Source of the DNA: DASUBN01 sp964584665 | Lineage (GTDB): Bacteria > Pseudomonadota > Gammaproteobacteria > Natronospirales > REEB76 | NCBI GenBank assembly: GCA_964584665.1 | Contig: CAZPAO010000004.1 | Location: 69,382 to 133,381 of the forward strand | Length of the DNA stretch: 64,000 bases | Direction of reading: 5' to 3' | Shown: piece by piece, positions 61,069-64,000 of the stretch | How the letters are laid out: the number at the start of each line of letters is the position of its first letter | Position numbering within the stretch: position 1 is the first letter of the stretch | Translations under genes and position numbers: made by a program | Notes under the pieces: generated by a model | Databases searched by the model: none | What the model saw: the letters and a program-made list of their open reading frames with translations, nothing else | Told to the model about the DNA's origin: nothing

Positions 61069-61279
61069 GGCGTTTCCGGTGGATTGAGCGGGGTATCCCG
61101 GCGGACGGCATCATCCGCCGTGGGCCGAAGGCACTCAATCACCGGGGCGCCGGATTTCTTGCCTCAGCGTCCAAATGACGCGGATGAGGCCCTAGCAAGG
61201 ATAACCGGTATCCCCGGCGGGATATTTCAGGATCGACAGCGGCGGCGGTGCAGGGTGGTCATGCAGCTTCGAGCATAGC

Positions 61280-62203
61280 TCAGCCGACGGGCTGTAACCA
61301 GCCGTGCTTGTCCGGGGTGCTGCCCTTGAACAGGCCGAAGAACAGCTCCTGCATGCGCCGCGTCATGGGGCCGGGCTTGCCGGTGCCCACGGGCTTGGCG
61401 TCCACGGAACGGATGGGGGTGATCTCGGCGGCCGTGCCGCACATGAAGATCTCGTCGGCGAAGTAGAGGTATTCGCGCGGCAGGTCCCGTTCCACCACCT
61501 CTATCCCGGCATCGCGGGCCAGCGTCATGATGCTGTGGCGGGTGATGCCGTGCAGGATGGCGGAGCTGGCCGGGGTGGTGTGCAGCGCGCCCTCGAAGGC
61601 CAGGAACAGGTTCTCGCCCGCCCCTTCCGAGAGGAGCCCGGTGGAGGCGAGCGCGATGCCTTCGCCATAGCCTAGGCGCCGCGCTTCGCGGGCGACGAGC
61701 TGACCGGAGAGGTAGTTACCGCCGGCCTTGGCGCCGGCGGGGATGGTGTTGGGGGCGAAGCGCTGCCAGCTGGAGACGCCCGCATCGATGCCCTGCTCCA
61801 GCACACCGGCGCCGAGATAGGCGCCCATCTCCCAGGCCGCCACCGCCACGTCGATGGGTGCGTCGGCGGAGAGGCTCAAGGGGCCGCCGGCGCCGCGGAA
61901 GGCGACGGGGCGGATGTAGGACTTGGGGAGAGCGTTCACGCGGATCACTTCACGGCAGGCGTCTTCCAGCTGCTGCTGGGTGAACGGCAGCACGATGTCG
62001 TAGACCTTGGCGGAGTTGTAGAAGCGCGTCATGTGGTCCGTGAGGCGGAACACCATCTGGCCCTTCGGCGTCTCGTAGCTGCGGATGCCTTCGAAGATGG
62101 AGGAGCCGTAGTGCAACGCGTGTGCCATCACGTGGGTGGTGGCCTCGGCCCAGGGCTTGATCTTGCCGTTATGCCAGATGAGGGCCGGATAGTTCGTTGC
62201 CAT
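61280..62203 (-). CDS. ilvE: Branched-chain amino acid aminotransferase
   Basis: A 307-residue fold-type IV PLP enzyme for the last step of Leu, Ile and Val synthesis. Motifs are IWHNGKIKPWAEA at the N-terminus, HYGSSIFEGIRSYETPKG, YIRPVAFRG, the PLP-site AKAGGNYLSGQLVAREARRLG, EGAGENLFLAF and EIFMCGTAAEITPIRSVD. Length matches the family (about 308). It lies downstream of ahcY and a hairpin, so read-through expression is possible. Confidence 0.95.
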   Translation of the reverse strand: MATNYPALIWHNGKIKPWAEATTHVMAHALHYGSSIFEGIRSYETPKGQMVFRLTDHMTRFYNSAKVYDIVLPFTQQQLEDACREVIRVNALPKSYIRPVAFRGAGGPLSLSADAPIDVAVAAWEMGAYLGAGVLEQGIDAGVSSWQRFAPNTIPAGAKAGGNYLSGQLVAREARRLGYGEGIALASTGLLSEGAGENLFLAFEGALHTTPASSAILHGITRHSIMTLARDAGIEVVERDLPREYLYFADEIFMCGTAAEITPIRSVDAKPVGTGKPGPMTRRMQELFFGLFKGSTPDKHGWLQPVG

Positions 62204-62232
62204 GGGTCGCTCCGCGTGGGGATCTGGGAGAG

Positions 62233-62259
62233 ACCGGGAGGGCTTGGAGCCCTCCCGGT
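62233..62259 (-). terminator. Hairpin between ahcY and ilvE
   Basis: A perfect 11-bp stem, ACCGGGAGGGC (62233-62243) and GCCCTCCCGGT (62249-62259), with a 5-nt loop lies just after the ahcY stop. It is a very stable structure but has no T-run, so it may attenuate rather than end transcription into ilvE. Confidence 0.6.
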
Positions 62260-62268
62260 GCTTGCGGG

Positions 62269-63684
<1,416 letters not shown>

Positions 63685-63700
63685 CTTGGTTCTCCAGAGT

Positions 63701-63774
63701 GAACGAGCGCCGTTGACTTTACGTTCCCATCCCCGAGCCTGGCCAGGTCTCCCTGGTTGCAGCGCTCCTCGGAT
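63701..63774 (-). ncRNA. SAH riboswitch upstream of ahcY
   Basis: Read on the minus strand the sequence has the SAH riboswitch consensus, CCGAGGAGCGCTGC, then CCAGGCTCGG and ACGGCGCTC. Three helices can be drawn. P1 is CCGAG (63772-63768) with CTCGG (63737-63733). P2 is CCAGG (63756-63752) with CCTGG (63747-63743), closed by a GAGA loop. The pseudoknot is GAGCGC (63767-63762) with GCGCTC (63710-63705). SAH binding is expected to raise ahcY expression. It lies in the 108-nt metK-ahcY gap. Confidence 0.93.
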
Positions 63775-63792
63775 CCGGGTTTGGGTGAGACT

Positions 63793-64000
63793 TACCGGCC
63801 CTTCAACCCCGCGGCATCGCGCAGGAGTTCCGCCTTGTCGGTCTTCTCCCAGCTGAAGGCCGTGGCGGTGCCGCCGCCGGCGAGCTTCACCTGGTAGGGC
63901 GTGCGGCCGAAGTGGCCGTAGCTCGCGGTGGGGCGGTAGATGGGATGCACCAGGTCCAGCATCTTGATGATGCCGTAGGGGCGCAGGTCGAAGTGCTTGC
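63793..64000 (-). CDS. metK: S-adenosylmethionine synthase, C-terminal part
   Basis: The last 68 or so residues of MetK, cut by the window edge. The visible sequence includes GIIKMLDLVHPIYRPTAT, YGHFGRTPYQ and FSWEKTDKAELLRDAAG, the standard C-terminus of bacterial SAM synthase. The stop (TAA) is at 63793-63795. MetK makes SAM, and the downstream ahcY removes SAH; the two are in the same orientation and probably functionally coupled. Residues for Mg/ATP binding lie outside the window. Confidence 0.93.

Overview
The window is a chromosomal segment of a high-GC, Gram-negative gammaproteobacterium. The lipopolysaccharide core genes (hldE, waaA, kdkA, an LpxL-type acyltransferase, a family 9 glycosyltransferase), mpl, hemL and the order pcm-like / rhodanese / tolC suggest a lineage near the Xanthomonadales or Nevskiales. 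That placement is inference from gene content and order. Coding density is high, there are many ATGA or TGATG stop/start overlaps, and no tRNA, rRNA, CRISPR array, insertion sequence or prophage was seen. Both edges cut a gene: an isoaspartyl peptidase at the left and S-adenosylmethionine synthase (metK) at the right.

Left third (1-25 kb). After a DUF1761 membrane protein and a NERD-like protein comes a minus-strand efflux block: an OMF-MFP-RND tripartite pump, a dienelactone hydrolase-like enzyme, then a MacA-type adaptor with a separate ABC ATPase and permease. A divergent OmpR/EnvZ-type two-component system faces it; its upstream region carries two TGATACA sites 10 bp apart. The envelope section follows: GT9 glycosyltransferase, KdkA, a FecR-domain lipoprotein with a lysine-rich tail, two tandem glycosyltransferase paralogues, an LpxL-type acyltransferase, HldE, WaaA and TolC.

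Middle (25-47 kb). pcm-like and rhodanese genes precede thiC. The thiC leader contains a TPP riboswitch that appears split by a hairpin-forming repeat; a second copy of the repeat lies between hldE and waaA. Next are a secreted DJ-1-like protein, a GlxA-type regulator, a cyclase-family enzyme and a RidA-type protein, then small envelope proteins, a zinc-type CDF exporter and an MBL-fold hydrolase. A pyrophosphate-metabolism pair follows (membrane H+-pyrophosphatase and PPi-dependent phosphofructokinase). The most unusual locus is 39.3-47.2 kb: a two-partner secretion transporter, a 1795-residue exoprotein and a FecR-domain protein in one operon, with a perfect CRP-type TGTGA-N6-TCACA site upstream.

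Right third (47-64 kb). Housekeeping genes: adenylate kinase with a roughly 100-residue lysine/alanine tail, RNase D, mpl, a LON-domain protein, a cyclic-nucleotide-binding protein, hemL, thiE, thiD and rubredoxin. A membrane Ser/Thr kinase with a TonB-like C-terminus and a PP2C phosphatase sit between hemL and thiE. The segment ends with a GumN-like protein, an O-methyltransferase, cysteine synthase, ilvE, ahcY and metK. A clear SAH riboswitch precedes ahcY, linking that gene to the SAM cycle.
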